A DNA stretch of 64,000 nt from Sepiola atlantica. Taxonomy: Eukaryota; Mollusca; Cephalopoda; Sepiida; Sepiolidae. The first letter of the stretch is position 1. The number at the start of each line of letters is the position of its first letter. This document shows, one piece after another, positions 23,840-33,900 of this stretch. Both the position numbers and the translations under genes were made by a program. The notes under the pieces are model-generated. The model did not search any database. It was given only the letters and a program-made list of their open reading frames with translations, and was not told the origin of the DNA. The DNA is taken from contig OY744520.1 of the NCBI GenBank assembly GCA_963556195.1, positions 152,326,607 to 152,390,606 on the forward strand. The letters are read 5' to 3'.

Positions 23840-26000
23840 TGTATGTAGCTATATTAAACTTCTGTTTGACACTTGTTTATTAGGCTTCTACTATGTGATC
23901 TTATGTGACTATGTAGACCAGCTCTTGACAGACAGACTTTGCCACATAAACCACATACATGGCAAGGTTGAAATGTTTCTGGGACGTTTAGCACTGATTG
24001 CTTCAGCGAACTACGTTTAAAGATATAGTACTCTATACGCTTTGCCTCAAATCTGCCATTGCAATCATAGATATACTTCCGACAGACCGATCGTCTCAGA
24101 GACATCCTCTCACGTTCATATAAAATATTTTCAGGTTGTTTTTTATTACATCTTTGAAATGTAACTTAGGTGTGTGTCTCAGACGTTTTCCAGGCAGCAG
24201 TTTCCCATATAATAGTTGCTTAGGGAGCCTGTAATCTCGCATTCTTACTAAGTGCCCTGCCCAGCGCACCTGACTACGTATAATACACATTTCTATGCTC
24301 GGCAGTTCAGCTTTCTCTAGAACATTGGAGTCTAGTGTATATTTAGGATCCTCTTGAGACACGTTTGGTGGAACCTCTCCAGAACCTTGATGGGCCTGCG
24401 ATACATTGTCCACGTCTCTGAAGAATACAGGAGAACAGAAAAGACGCATGACTCGTACACACAAAGTTTTATTTTGATAGTAATGGCTCTGTCTGACCAC
24501 ACGCGCTTTTCAAGCCTACCAAAAGCTTTGCGAGCATTTTCAATTCTTAGAGGTATCTCAGAGTTGAGCAATCAAATTTGGGAGAGAGTGCAACCAATAT
24601 ATACATATAAGTCAACTGCATTTAATCCAGATCCTTTGGCGTAGATGTTGGGCTCTACGTATTGGAGTACTGGAGTAGTAGTGAGCATTGCCTTAGTTTT
24701 TTATCCAGATTGATTGTGAGTTCAAAGATGGTACATGTTCGAGAGAAGAGAACCATTATCATCTGTATATCCTCTTCGGTGTGGGAAATGAAAACTGCAT
24801 CATCAGCATAGAGGAGCTCTCGTACAAGGGTTTGGGAGGTATTGGACTTTGCATTAAATTGGGATAGGTTGAAGAACATACCAGTGGTTCGGACATATAT
24901 GAGAACAATGGCGCTACAGTTCTTAAATGCGTGGGAGAGGCCCGTTTAATATATAGAGAACAACGTCGATGCAAAAATGTCCATCTGTTTTACACTGTTC
25001 TCACTAACTATTGGTTCAGAAAGTGACCCACCGAAATGGATGCGTGCCTTCATGTCCTGGTGAAGGTTTTAAAGCATTTTTATGAATCCTGGTTGGCATC
25101 CAATTTTACCGAATATTGTTTATAATGCTGCTCTATTAACGGCGTCGAAAGCTTTAGTCAGGTCCACAAAAACTTAATAAGGTGCTACCCATTGTTGGAT
25201 AAACTTTTCCTGAAGTTGGCGAGAGGAGAAAATAATATCTATCGTGCCATGACCTGATCTAAATCTGCTTTGGCATTCCGGAATAACAGAGGGGCACACC
25301 CACACAGTAAGCCGGTTAAACAAAATCTTCGAAAATACTTTTCTCACCGATTCAAGAAGGTTTATATCTCTATACTTGCCACAGGCCGATCGAGTTCCTT
25401 TTCTCTTGTATAACGATATCAAAGTTGCGTCTATCCAGTCCTGAGGTACAGGGGCACCCATCTATATGTCAGATAATAAACAGTGGATTTCTTCAGCGAT
25501 CCGGTCCGATATTAATTTCTTTAATAGTATTTTGAATCTCAAAGAGGGTGGTAATGGTCCATCATCACATGGTTGATAGAGGCTATGCTACAGAGGACTC
25601 ATCATCAACCACTGACGGATTATAAAATAGATCCGTGAAATGCTCAGTCCACTGTTTCATAATATCCTCGGAACTTTTGTGGGGAAGAGACCCATCTGTA
25701 CACATGAGTGGCACAATAGATGAAGAGTGTGGTTCGTAAACATGCTTAATCAAATTGTACATTGTTTTTATATCTTTCCTACTATCGGCCTTCTGATTTT
25801 TCTAAACAATATCAAGCCACCATTGATTCTTCATTTTACGGATATTGCGCTGAAGTGCTGATTTTGCATTCTTGAAATCTTGCTGTAAAAAGTCAGGGTC
25901 TTTTGGGGTACACTGAGATATCGATGATACAGCCTGTTTTTCTCTTCCAGAAGCTTGTAGAGATTGAAGAAGAATATTTTTCAGTTAATTTACTGCACCA
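23840..26000 (-). pseudogene. LINE reverse transcriptase remnant with C2H2 zinc finger
   Basis: Read 26000 to 23840. First, RT segment 25461-25174 (QDWIDATLISLYKRKGTRSACGKYR and onward), then weak frames with FVDLTKAFDAVN-type residues near 25165. Next, 24879-24655 carries the catalytic YADD (LLYADDAVFISHTEEDIQ). 24571-24332 has the conserved LRIENARKAFGRLEKRVW...SETWT region, and 24330-24096 RSQVRWAGHLVRM. Finally 24105-23854 ends in a C2H2 finger (CHVCGLCGKVCLSRAGLHSH). Known relatives pair this RT with an APE-type endonuclease often mis-annotated as craniofacial development protein 2. At least four frameshifts and stops separate the parts, so the copy is dead, although the YADD residues survive. 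The matching endonuclease type lies at 33036-33900 on the other strand. RTE-like placement is tentative. Confidence 0.8.
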
Positions 26001-26432
26001 GACTGACCGGCGTCAGCGACGTCCAACTCTTCAAAACGGCAGTCGGCAGCATATTCGTCAACAGAATATTTCAATTGTAAACTTCAATACAATGTAATTT
26101 ATTGAAAAGAAATATCACTTCCTCCCACTTCATAAAAACTTTTTACGAACATATATATATATATTAATATATTTTACAAAGGGCCTGCAAAAGTGAGTAC
26201 AATCGTTGTTCATGTTACACAAACAAACAAAAAACGCAACATACATATATCTCTCTTATTTCTGTCTACTAAAATAAATATTCAATTGTTTATTGACTTT
26301 ATCAATACATAGATATGTTCCGTCTTTTTTTTTCTCTATAATGTGTTTCCTTGACATTATTTTTCCTTTTGGCCCTTAATTTTGTGGTCTGTTGTCTGTC
26401 TCTTTATCTCCCCCTCTCTCTCCCCCCTCTCG

Positions 26433-26446
<14 letters not shown>
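26001..26446. other. no gene recognised
   Basis: Unique AT-rich sequence followed by a CT-rich tract (26404-26446). Confidence 0.45.

Positions 26447-26491
<45 letters not shown>
26447..26491. repeat. AT array
   Basis: Follows a CT tract; 55 bp of unique sequence then separates it from the next array. Confidence 0.95.
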
Positions 26492-26493
<2 letters not shown>

Positions 26494-26541
26494 TCTCTCG
26501 CTTCATAGTTCGATTGGCACTTAAAAATCGAGAGGATAACG

Positions 26542-26545
<4 letters not shown>

Positions 26546-26597
<52 letters not shown>
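26546..26597. repeat. AT array abutting PLE1
   Basis: Ends at the outer boundary of the left arm of PLE1. Confidence 0.95.
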
Positions 26598-26601
<4 letters not shown>

Positions 26602-26821
26602 ATTTTATGAAGGCTTACCAAAGCATTTCTTTCAAGACACCAATGATCACCATTAAAGATATTTTTTCTTACAAATACTATTTATTCAAATTAAATGTTT
26701 TTTCCTACACGTGTTTCACTACCAAGCAGTTACTTGCTTGGCAGATCATCAGGGAAATTAAATGTCTGGAATACTGGTTTCAACTGCCGACAAAACACAA
26801 TGTGGCGTTGTAATAGTTGAG
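26598..26821 (-). repeat. PLE1 left arm (sense terminus)
   Basis: 224 bp, inverted relative to 29840-30063. Outer end at the AT array, inner end taatagttgag. Confidence 0.9.
26701..26757 (-). ncRNA. minimal type I hammerhead ribozyme, PLE1 left arm
   Basis: Minus-strand RNA: stem I UUUCC/GGAAA (5 bp), box 1 CUGAUGA (26746-26752), stem II CCAAGCA/UGCUUGG (7 bp) with a six-base loop, and box 2 GAAA (26714-26717). It ends in a palindromic ACACGUGU in place of stem III and a cleavage triplet GUA before GGAAA. With no stem III loop it would have to act as a dimer, as described for PLE hammerheads. Confidence 0.8.
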
Positions 26822-28423
26822 GTCACTTAAGAAGAGAAGAGGAAAAAAATAAAAATAAAAATAAAAGTCAAACTTAAAAAGCAAGGAAGAACAACGATAA
26901 GAAAATAAAGTCCTAGAAAAGTCTTAGAAAAGTAGCTTGTGCATTATTTCTTCCACCAAGCCAACAAGCAAGTAATCGGTCCCAAATACATTCAATAAAA
27001 CCACAAAACCGGAACAATGTGCGATAATACACTTTCACGTTAGCCGGTACAATGATGAATAAATCCCCCCCCCCCACAATAAAACAAAAGAACTAAATCA
27101 TTCAAGATACCGCTCACAAGTTACCATTCCAATCCAATGATAGTATGGGAATTCTAAATCCAACTTCTCACAAAGAAAAGTCAACACAAATGTTCGTCCG
27201 AGTTCAAAGAGTCTTATTTCAATTGTTGATTTATTACCCTTCGAAATAAACACACGACGAGTTGAATGTCAATCCCGCAGAAAACTCCCTTCCATCAAGA
27301 AAAAATCTTAATATAGAAACTATTTATTCAAAATACTGTTTCTAAAAATATTTATTATTAAACCTATTCCTTATAGAAATTAATCATCTAGTGTCTGGGA
27401 CGTCATTTTACATTTTGGGAAAATATCCTTCATTTAATTAACTGCCGAATTATTATCGTTTTGTTGTTTAACGAAGCGAAAAAAGCCTATCCCGCAGAAT
27501 TTGTTTTTAAAAAAATTATTCATATATCAAAAATAAACTGTTATTATAAAAAGGCCTTCTACAAAAATCTAGTTATTATTTTAAATCATTTAAAATATTT
27601 CCTTAACGGCTGTGTCTGTTTGTAACTCTCTGTGGAGAATATTATTCTATATTCCATAAATAAATGTTACAACGGAATATCGTTATCAGAAATCTATTTT
27701 CTATTTTGAAAAAAAACAAAAAAAAACAAACTTTTTTTTAATGGACCGGTTTATTTTTTTGTAAACTTTACGGGAAAATATCACTCTTACTCGTTAAATG
27801 ACAGGAGACTTTATTATTACTAATTTAAAATCCCGTACAAAATACTTTTTTTATAAAATTCAATTGTTTCTATTTTTAGAAATTAAGTCCGTGTCGGCAT
27901 GCATGTTTTTAAAATTATTTTTTCTTTAATTACTTTTCCCCATTCCTGCCACCAAATTGTTTTATTTATTTTAATCTAATTAAAAACTAATTTAATTTAA
28001 CCTAATTTAATTAAATAGTGATAGCATCCAGGTTGCTATTTCTTATTTTTCACTTAAAATTACTTGAAATCCCCAATGCATTTCGTATAATATATCTATT
28101 TCTGAGAATAAATTGTGATTTATTATTTATTATTCCACTATCTTTTTATATGTAACACAATTTCCCCCCTCTATTCCGCTGAATAAGTATTTACTATAGT
28201 TGACTATCACTGGGCCTTATTCCGATAGAATATTCCTACCTTATCACCCCCAACCTAAGTCTCGAGTATCCGCTAATAATTGAATTAAGACATATCTTAG
28301 CATAAGTACGTGTTACTAATTCTCACCATCCCTATTATACACTAATTATTGCCCCAGATTGCCTCAGGAAGTGTCCATCCTGCCTATCTCTGCTGTAAGT
28401 TTATACTTCCCCCAATTCCCCTC

Positions 28424-29844
28424 CTATCCAGGTTTTAGGCTTGATAACAGGTAACGGTTTCTATGCAGACAGCATTGTAGTATTTCCTGCCTAGCGTTCA
28501 GTAAATTATCTCTAGATGTCATGATGTGGTACGACTCCAATGCACATAGGTTGCATCTCTTCTTTTTGTTCGGTTTATATTTGTTAGCCCTCCCCAAAAT
28601 TGACCATTTCAGTTCGAAAGGGTCTTGCCTAGCAATGAGGTTTCTCACAAAACGGCCAACAGAAGTGTTAGGCCTATCTATGTCTTCCCTTTGGCCTCCC
28701 CTGAAGGAACTCATGTGGTTTCTGAATCTATCTTTGAACTCAGCCCCGGTTGAACCGATATATGATTTCCTACTACTCTCTGTTATCACATCGCATTTGT
28801 AGACAATGCTTGAAACTCTACAGTTCCCCCCCCCAGTGGACAGATGTTAGAAGCTCTGCAGTTACAGTTGTGTGCTGGGCCGTTGCTGGATGTTCTACTA
28901 CTATGGTTATTTATAATGGAGGTTCTCACTGAACTGGTGTTACTGGGATCAACACCAGAAGAGAACATGGCTTCCCTTGTTTTAGTTATCTTAGAATTAT
29001 TATATCCTATGATGGATGTGGCTATATTTCTACAGGTTGAATAAGACAGTTTTACAGTATTTTTGTTAATGATTCCCCCCAATCTGCTATCCCTTGGAAA
29101 GTTTTTTTCCACTATGCTATAAAAAATCTTTGGGATATTAGTCTTAATATGCTGGCTATAGGTGGGGTTGAACCATGTAGTGGTCCTTCTCCTATTTTTC
29201 TTCCTACCTTCCCCCCCGGTTTGGGTAGCATGTGAGTTCAATTCGTTACTTCCAACTTCACGAATATTATCATTAACCGGTTCCCACCCTACCTGGTTTA
29301 CATTACCGTGGGATACACCAGGTCTCCTATATCTAGCCTTGCCCATTGCCCTATTATATGAAACCATTGATCGAGAGGCAATCGGTCTCCCGTTTAGTCC
29401 CCCATTCCCAACCGAAGGAGGCACAAGGTAATTAATTTTTTCCTTGTATCCTGATCTGTTTAAAGCTTCATTGTAGAATTGCTTACTGCTGTCGAATATT
29501 TGTTGATTCTTGGACAGCTTAGATATCCTACTCGATATTGCAGGAATAATGGCTCTTTTCACCATCGGTGGGTGATTCGATTTAGCGTCGATATAGTAGA
29601 GTGTGTGGTTGGGCTTGTGATAAGGTTCATATGTGTTGTTGCATAGATCAAGCGTAATATCCAAAAAATTGACCCTCCGGTAGTTTATATCCATAGTTAC
29701 GCTAAGTTGTATTGAGCTGAAGAATATATTGAGTTTTTTCTTCTTAGTTTCAAGATTCCTTATACTTGTGTTGACAAAGAATAAAGCGTCGTCCCTATAT
29801 AGACCGCCCGCCAGTTCAGGTATTTTCATACAAATTTCTCTCAA
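28424..29844 (-). pseudogene. PLE1 reverse transcriptase C-terminus plus GIY-YIG endonuclease, frameshifted
   Basis: The frame 29844-28786 starts with GGLYRDDALFFVN, where Y16-R-D-D is the PLE form of the YxDD catalytic motif. It continues with INYRRVNFLDITLDL and KPNHTLYYIDAKSNHPP, typical of the PLE RT C-terminal part, and ends near CNCRASNICPLGG, a cysteine motif preceding the endonuclease. The next frame (28789-28424) has SYIGSTGAEFKDRFRNHMSS, the YIG half and the conserved Arg of GIY-YIG nucleases. The two frames differ by one base across a run of nine G (minus strand, 28825-28833), so a single-base slip breaks the gene. RT motifs upstream of YRDD are missing. Confidence 0.85.
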
Positions 29845-30063
29845 CTATTACAACGCCACATTGTGTTTTGTCGGCAGTTGAAACCAGTATTCCAGACATT
29901 TAATTTCCCTGATGATCTGCCAAGCAAGTAACTGCTTGGTAGTGAAACACGTGTAGGAAAAAACATTTAATTTGAATAAATAGTATTTGTAAGAAAAAAT
30001 ATCTTTAATGGTGATCATTGGTGTCTTGAAAGAAATGCTTTGGTAAGCCTTCATAAAATCACA
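29840..30063 (+). repeat. PLE1 right arm (inverted terminus)
   Basis: Inverted copy of 26598-26821. Its inner edge coincides with the truncation of the RT frame. Confidence 0.9.
29904..29960 (+). ncRNA. minimal type I hammerhead ribozyme, PLE1 right arm
   Basis: Same sequence as the left-arm ribozyme but on the plus strand, opposite to the ORF: CUGAUGA 29909-29915, GAAA 29944-29947, GGAAA of stem I at 29956-29960. Confidence 0.75.
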
Positions 30064-30167
30064 TATAAATGCTCTGTACTCTGTAATCGAGTATCATCGA
30101 GCTTGTTTTTTATTGGAACAACCCCGGTCTTCACTGAATGATCTATTTTATAAGTGAAAAATCTAAA

Positions 30168-30171
<4 letters not shown>

Positions 30172-30202
<31 letters not shown>
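30172..30202. repeat. AT array abutting PLE2
   Basis: Ends where the left arm of PLE2 begins. Confidence 0.9.
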
Positions 30203-30205
<3 letters not shown>

Positions 30206-30279
30206 AAAATAAAAATGGAATAAAGAATAAGCAATTCAACAACTAACAAAAATAACTCAAAAACTCATCTTGTAAAGTT

Positions 30280-30323
30280 CCACCGAGATATTTCGGTCGT
30301 GGATACGACCATTTTCGATCAGT
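30280..30323 (-). ncRNA. hammerhead-like sequence, PLE2 left arm (degenerate)
   Basis: Minus strand CUGAUCGA, a 6-bp GGUCGU/ACGACC stem with AUCC loop, then GAAA. Box 1 does not fit CUGANGA, so this is either a decayed ribozyme or a chance resemblance. Confidence 0.35.
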
Positions 30324-30456
30324 TAATAAACTTTATTTCAAAACGGAAAAGTTTTCAAATTCATACAGAGAATGCGATTGGAAGAAAATGTCACGTGCAG
30401 AGAACAACAAAACGGGGAGAAAAAGGAATGCGAGGAATGTTATAAAAAGAGAAAGA

Positions 30457-30517
30457 AGAAGAAGAAGAAGAAGAAGAAGAAGAAGAAGAAGAAGAAGAAG
30501 AAGAAGAAGAAGAAGAA
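30457..30517. repeat. AAG trinucleotide array in PLE2 left arm
   Basis: Counterpart of the shorter TTC array at 32607-32655 in the opposite arm. The lengths have drifted apart. Confidence 0.9.
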
Positions 30518-30739
30518 AGAGATACCAATCAACCAGAATGTTGGGAACGTCAGTTGAAGAAGACGAAACGAAGAAGAGAAAGCGAGAGAAAACGTGAGAA
30601 AGGGTAAATCGACATGTTTTTGTCGAAACATATTAAAGAATAAAAAAAAAAAAAAAAAAAAAGAGAATGAGAAAAAATCAGTGCTTAGATATCGCCTGCT
30701 GATTGAATTCGGGCTACGGTAAGAAAAAGGACCGATTTC

Positions 30740-31057
30740 GAGGAATTCTAAAAACAGACACGCTAATACGGGACTAAGGGGGTTCCCCATAAGTAAGCCG
30801 AATTTCTGTCTATAATAGTCATTGTTGTATTTAAAGAAAGTAAGAGAAGTTATGTTCTTAATGATATCTATGATGCTTTTGATTGGGAGAGAACAAGAGA
30901 AATTTATTTTGTTTAAGTGTTTGGAAAGTAGGTTGATGCATTTTTTTACGGGTATATTTGTGTATAAGGAAGTAATATCAAGGCTGTGCATAGTATGATT
31001 ATGTAAAGTAATATCTTGTAATTTTTTGAGGAGATGACCTGAATTCGTTATGTGTGC
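30740..31057 (-). pseudogene. PLE2 antisense half: RT fragment
   Basis: Encodes HSLDITSLYTNIPVKKCINLL, the PLE RT motif with the first catalytic Asp region, and then FGLLMGNPLSPVLACLFLEFLE, RT motifs just before YxDD. The frame then runs directly into 3' terminal sequence (SPNSISRRYL), with loss of YxDD and GIY-YIG. It retains exactly the RT segment that the plus half has lost. Confidence 0.75.
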
Positions 31058-31101
31058 GTTACTGATAGTGCCTAGTAGTGGTGATAGAATTTTTGCCAAT
31101 T

Positions 31102-32297
31102 GGCACACATAACGAATTCAGGTCATCTCCTCAAAAAATTACAAGATATTACTTTACATAATCATACTATGCACAGCCTTGATATTACTTCCTTATACAC
31201 AAATATACCCGTAAAAAAATGCATCAACCTACTTTCCAAACACTTAAACAAAATAAATTTCTCTTGTTCTCTCCCAATCAAAAGCATCATAGATATCATT
31301 AGGAACATAACATATCTCTAAAAATGCTACCTATTTCAGATATATTGACGATATTTTAATCTTTCTACCTGATAGTCATAAAATAGAAACATTAGCACAA
31401 GCTCTCAACAAAGTCGAACCTTCCATTAAGTTCACTTTCGAAAGTGAACAAAACAATTCTTTAGCTTTCCTTGACATTCTCATCCTCAAAAACAATAACA
31501 GCCTTTCATTTCAAGTCCATCGCAAGCCAACCAACAAAAATGATTACTTACATTATTATTCACATCATAATAACTATATAAAAAATAGCATGATAATCGG
31601 TTTTTATCTCAGGGCTCTGCGTATTTGCAGCCCTGAACATCTCTCTCAGGAATATAATAAAATAGAATCCTCTCTAACTACTTTAAAATATCCCAAACAC
31701 GTCATTCTTTCCGCTAAAAAGTAAGCGTCTCAAATACATCTAAAAAAGATCAAAAATACTAATACATCTCCTAATACAACACAATCCATATTAAGGAATG
31801 TTTTCCTTCCCACTAACTCTCGTAACACACATCTCTTTTCTTCGCTTTCACAACATAGTTTTAGAATTATCCAAGCTACCTCACTCACCATCAAAAACAT
31901 TTTACAAATGCATAAAAACAAAAATAAAGTCCTTTCATCACCCACTACAGCTGGTATTTATACTATTCCCTGCGCCGACTGTGGAAAAATATATTTCGGC
32001 GAGACACAACGTCCGTTGAAGAAACGAATATATGAACATAATCGTGCCATAAAAAACGGCGATACCTCAAATGCACTATGGACTCATATGATTTCTTCCG
32101 GCCACCACTTCAATACCCATAAGGCAATCCCTATCAAAAATATTCATGACACCAAACTTCGACGTCTCACAGAATCCTGTCTGATCCTATGTCATAAGAA
32201 CACCATTGCCCAAAGACAAGGCTTCTATAATATTTATTTTCCTACGGCTAGATCGATTTTATACGAGATTAATCTAAATGAATACGACTCTGGCTAA
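31102..32297 (+). pseudogene. PLE2 sense half: RT with YIDD plus GIY-YIG endonuclease
   Basis: 31102-31311 encodes the same HSLDITSLYTNIPVKK segment as the antisense half. After a deletion the frame beginning at 31323 reads NATYFRYIDDILIFLPD, with the intact catalytic Y-I-D-D, then LAFLDILILKNNNSLSF and HRKPTNKNDYLHYYSHH, typical of PLEs. One in-frame TAA at 31722-31724 interrupts it. The same frame then continues to 32297 through GIYTIPCADCGKIYFGETQR, a clear GIY-YIG endonuclease with catalytic Tyr and Arg present. Apart from that stop the 31323-32297 frame is open. Confidence 0.8.
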
Positions 32298-32800
32298 CTT
32301 TTAACCCTTGTCTCTCTTCTTCCCCCTTCCCCTCCCCTGCCTCCTCCTCTTCCCTTGTTTCGTCCCTCGACGATAACTACTCCAATTACTACTAATCCTG
32401 TAGACTTCTGACGTTCTCAGCCCGAATTCAATCAGCAGGCGATATCTAAGCACTGATTTTTTCTCTCTCTCTTTTTTTTTTTTTTTTATTCTTTAATATG
32501 TTTCGACAAAAACATGTCGATTTACCCTTTCTCACGTTTTCTCTCGCTTTCTCTTCTTCTTCGTTTCGTCTTCTTCAACTGACGTTCCCAACATTCTGGT
32601 TGATTGGTATCTCTTTCTTCTTCTTCTTCTTCTTCTTCTTCTTCTTCTTCTTCTTCATCTTCTTTTTCTTTCTCTTTTTATAACATTCCTCGCATTCCCT
32701 TTTCTCCCCGTTTTGTTGTTCTCTGCACGTGACATTTTCTTCCAATCGCATACTCTGTATGAATTTGAAAACTTTTCCGTTTTGAAATAAAGTTTATTAA

Positions 32801-32845
32801 CTGAGCGAAAATGGTCGTATCCACGACCGAAATATCTCGGTGGAA
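32801..32845 (+). ncRNA. hammerhead-like sequence, PLE2 right arm (degenerate)
   Basis: Plus strand CUGAGCGA (32801-32808), GGUCGU/ACGACC stem, GAAA 32829-32832. Same sense as the ORF. Box 1 is non-canonical, as in the other arm. Confidence 0.35.
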
Positions 32846-32949
32846 CTTTACAAGATGAGTTTTTGAGTTATTTTTGTTAGTTGTTGAATTGCTTATTCTT
32901 TATTCCATTTTTATTTTTACATATTGTCTGAAACATTGTTTCTTTTTTC

Positions 32950-32953
<4 letters not shown>

Positions 32954-33031
<78 letters not shown>
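32954..33031. repeat. AT array
   Basis: Lies between PLE2 and the LINE endonuclease remnant. Nearly 80 bp of alternating AT. Confidence 0.95.
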
Positions 33032-33034
<3 letters not shown>

Positions 33035-33035
33035 A

Positions 33036-33900
33036 ATCCTGAGCGACGTACTTGTATAGTTGCAAAGGAACAAGGCAGGTATATGATCAACATTGCTGCA
33101 CTGGCAGAAGTTCGATTCAGCGATGAGGATCAATTGACAGATGTGGTGGTTTGATATACGTACTTCTGGATGGGTAGATCGGGGGAAGAAAGGCGAATAG
33201 GTGGAGTTGGCGTTGCTGTTCGTAAAGAGTTAGTCAATAGCATTGAGCAGCCCCATGAGATTAGTGATATAAATATACACCTTCGTGTACCATTGGGTTG
33301 CAACCGCTTTATGACTGTCATTTCGGTTTATGCTCGAACTCTTTGCGTCGACTAGACGGATATGTGTTCTAACAAGATCTCAGGACGGTACTAACCTCGA
33401 TCCCAAAAGCTGACGAATTTTTTCTTCTCGGAGATGTTAACGCCAGAGTGGGGCAGGTCATGAAACATGGACTGCATTAGGTAAATATGGAGTAGGGAGC
33501 GTGAATTGCAATGGTATTCACCTTCTCTAGTTCTGCACTGAATTTGGTCACGTCATCTGCTACACTTTCTCGCATCAGAGGGCTACCCATAAGACAACTT
33601 GGATCCACCCACAGTACAAAGCATGGGCACATCCTCGATTATTAAATTACATATGTGCACTGTAAGTGTTCCTTCGGTTGGCAGAGTGTGGTTCAGACAA
33701 TAAGCTTGTGTGTGGCATGCGTTAATCTCGCTCTCGGGAAGTAAAAGTTCCCAAACACATTGATGTATCGAGACTTAAGAGTATGAGTGCACGTGGCGAT
33801 CTTCAAGACGCGCTCAAGAATGTTGAGTTTGATGGTACATGGAACTATTTCAGGACTGTTGTCCTAAAGGCCAGCGTCGAGGTATTGGTCTTAAGTAGCG
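33036..33900 (+). pseudogene. LINE APE-type endonuclease remnant
   Basis: Reads RYMINIAALAEVRFSDEDQL, then YFWMGRSGEERRIGGVGVAV and HLRVPLGCNRFMTVISVYAR. This is the N-terminal part of the exonuclease/endonuclease/phosphatase domain that is annotated in many animal genomes as craniofacial development protein 2-like. Downstream in shifted frames come FFLLGDVNARVG-type and TWIHPQYKAW-type residues and KHIDVSRLKS. Several stops and frameshifts occur and no RT follows, so it is a 3'-truncated dead fragment. It is the same type of element as the minus-strand RT remnant at 23840-26000. Confidence 0.75.

Larger units (their letters stand above)
26598..30063 (-). mobile_element. Penelope-like element PLE1 with 224-bp inverted arms
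   Basis: The arms 26598-26821 and 29840-30063 are inverted copies that translate identically over 68 codons. Between them, reading on the minus strand, lie an RT C-terminal remnant with a GIY-YIG endonuclease (29844-28424) and about 1.6 kb of AT-rich 3' non-coding sequence (28423-26822). The RT frame is cut exactly at the inner edge of the right arm, so the copy is 5'-truncated and its own 3' terminus has been added there in inverted orientation. The left arm carries a hammerhead in the same sense as the ORF; the right arm carries it in the opposite sense. This matches published PLE architecture (terminal repeats with minimal hammerheads). Confidence 0.85.
30201..32922 (+). mobile_element. 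Penelope-like element PLE2, inverted duplication
   Basis: Outer arms 30201-30715 and 32419-32922 are inverted copies about 510 bp long, each containing a GAA/TTC array and an A/T run of different length. Inner arms 30849-31057 and 31102-31311 are a second inverted repeat around a 44-bp centre. The plus half (31102-32922) is a 5'-truncated PLE with RT YIDD and GIY-YIG. The minus half (31057-30201) has the same RT start but jumps from RT motif sequence straight to the 3' terminus. The left outer end sits on an AT array. Confidence 0.8.

Noticed and set aside
23854..24105. Host zinc-finger gene
   Set aside because: The single C2H2 finger is in the position and form of the C-terminal finger of the LINE RT reading just upstream on the same strand.
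29162..29431. Plus-strand frames opposite PLE1 and PLE3 (also 28521-28802, 38423-38935)
   Set aside because: Shadows of the minus-strand PLE frames, which carry recognisable RT and GIY-YIG motifs.
33130..33321. Host craniofacial development protein 2 exon
   Set aside because: That name is a common mis-annotation of LINE endonucleases; stops and LINE-type downstream residues support a retroelement origin.
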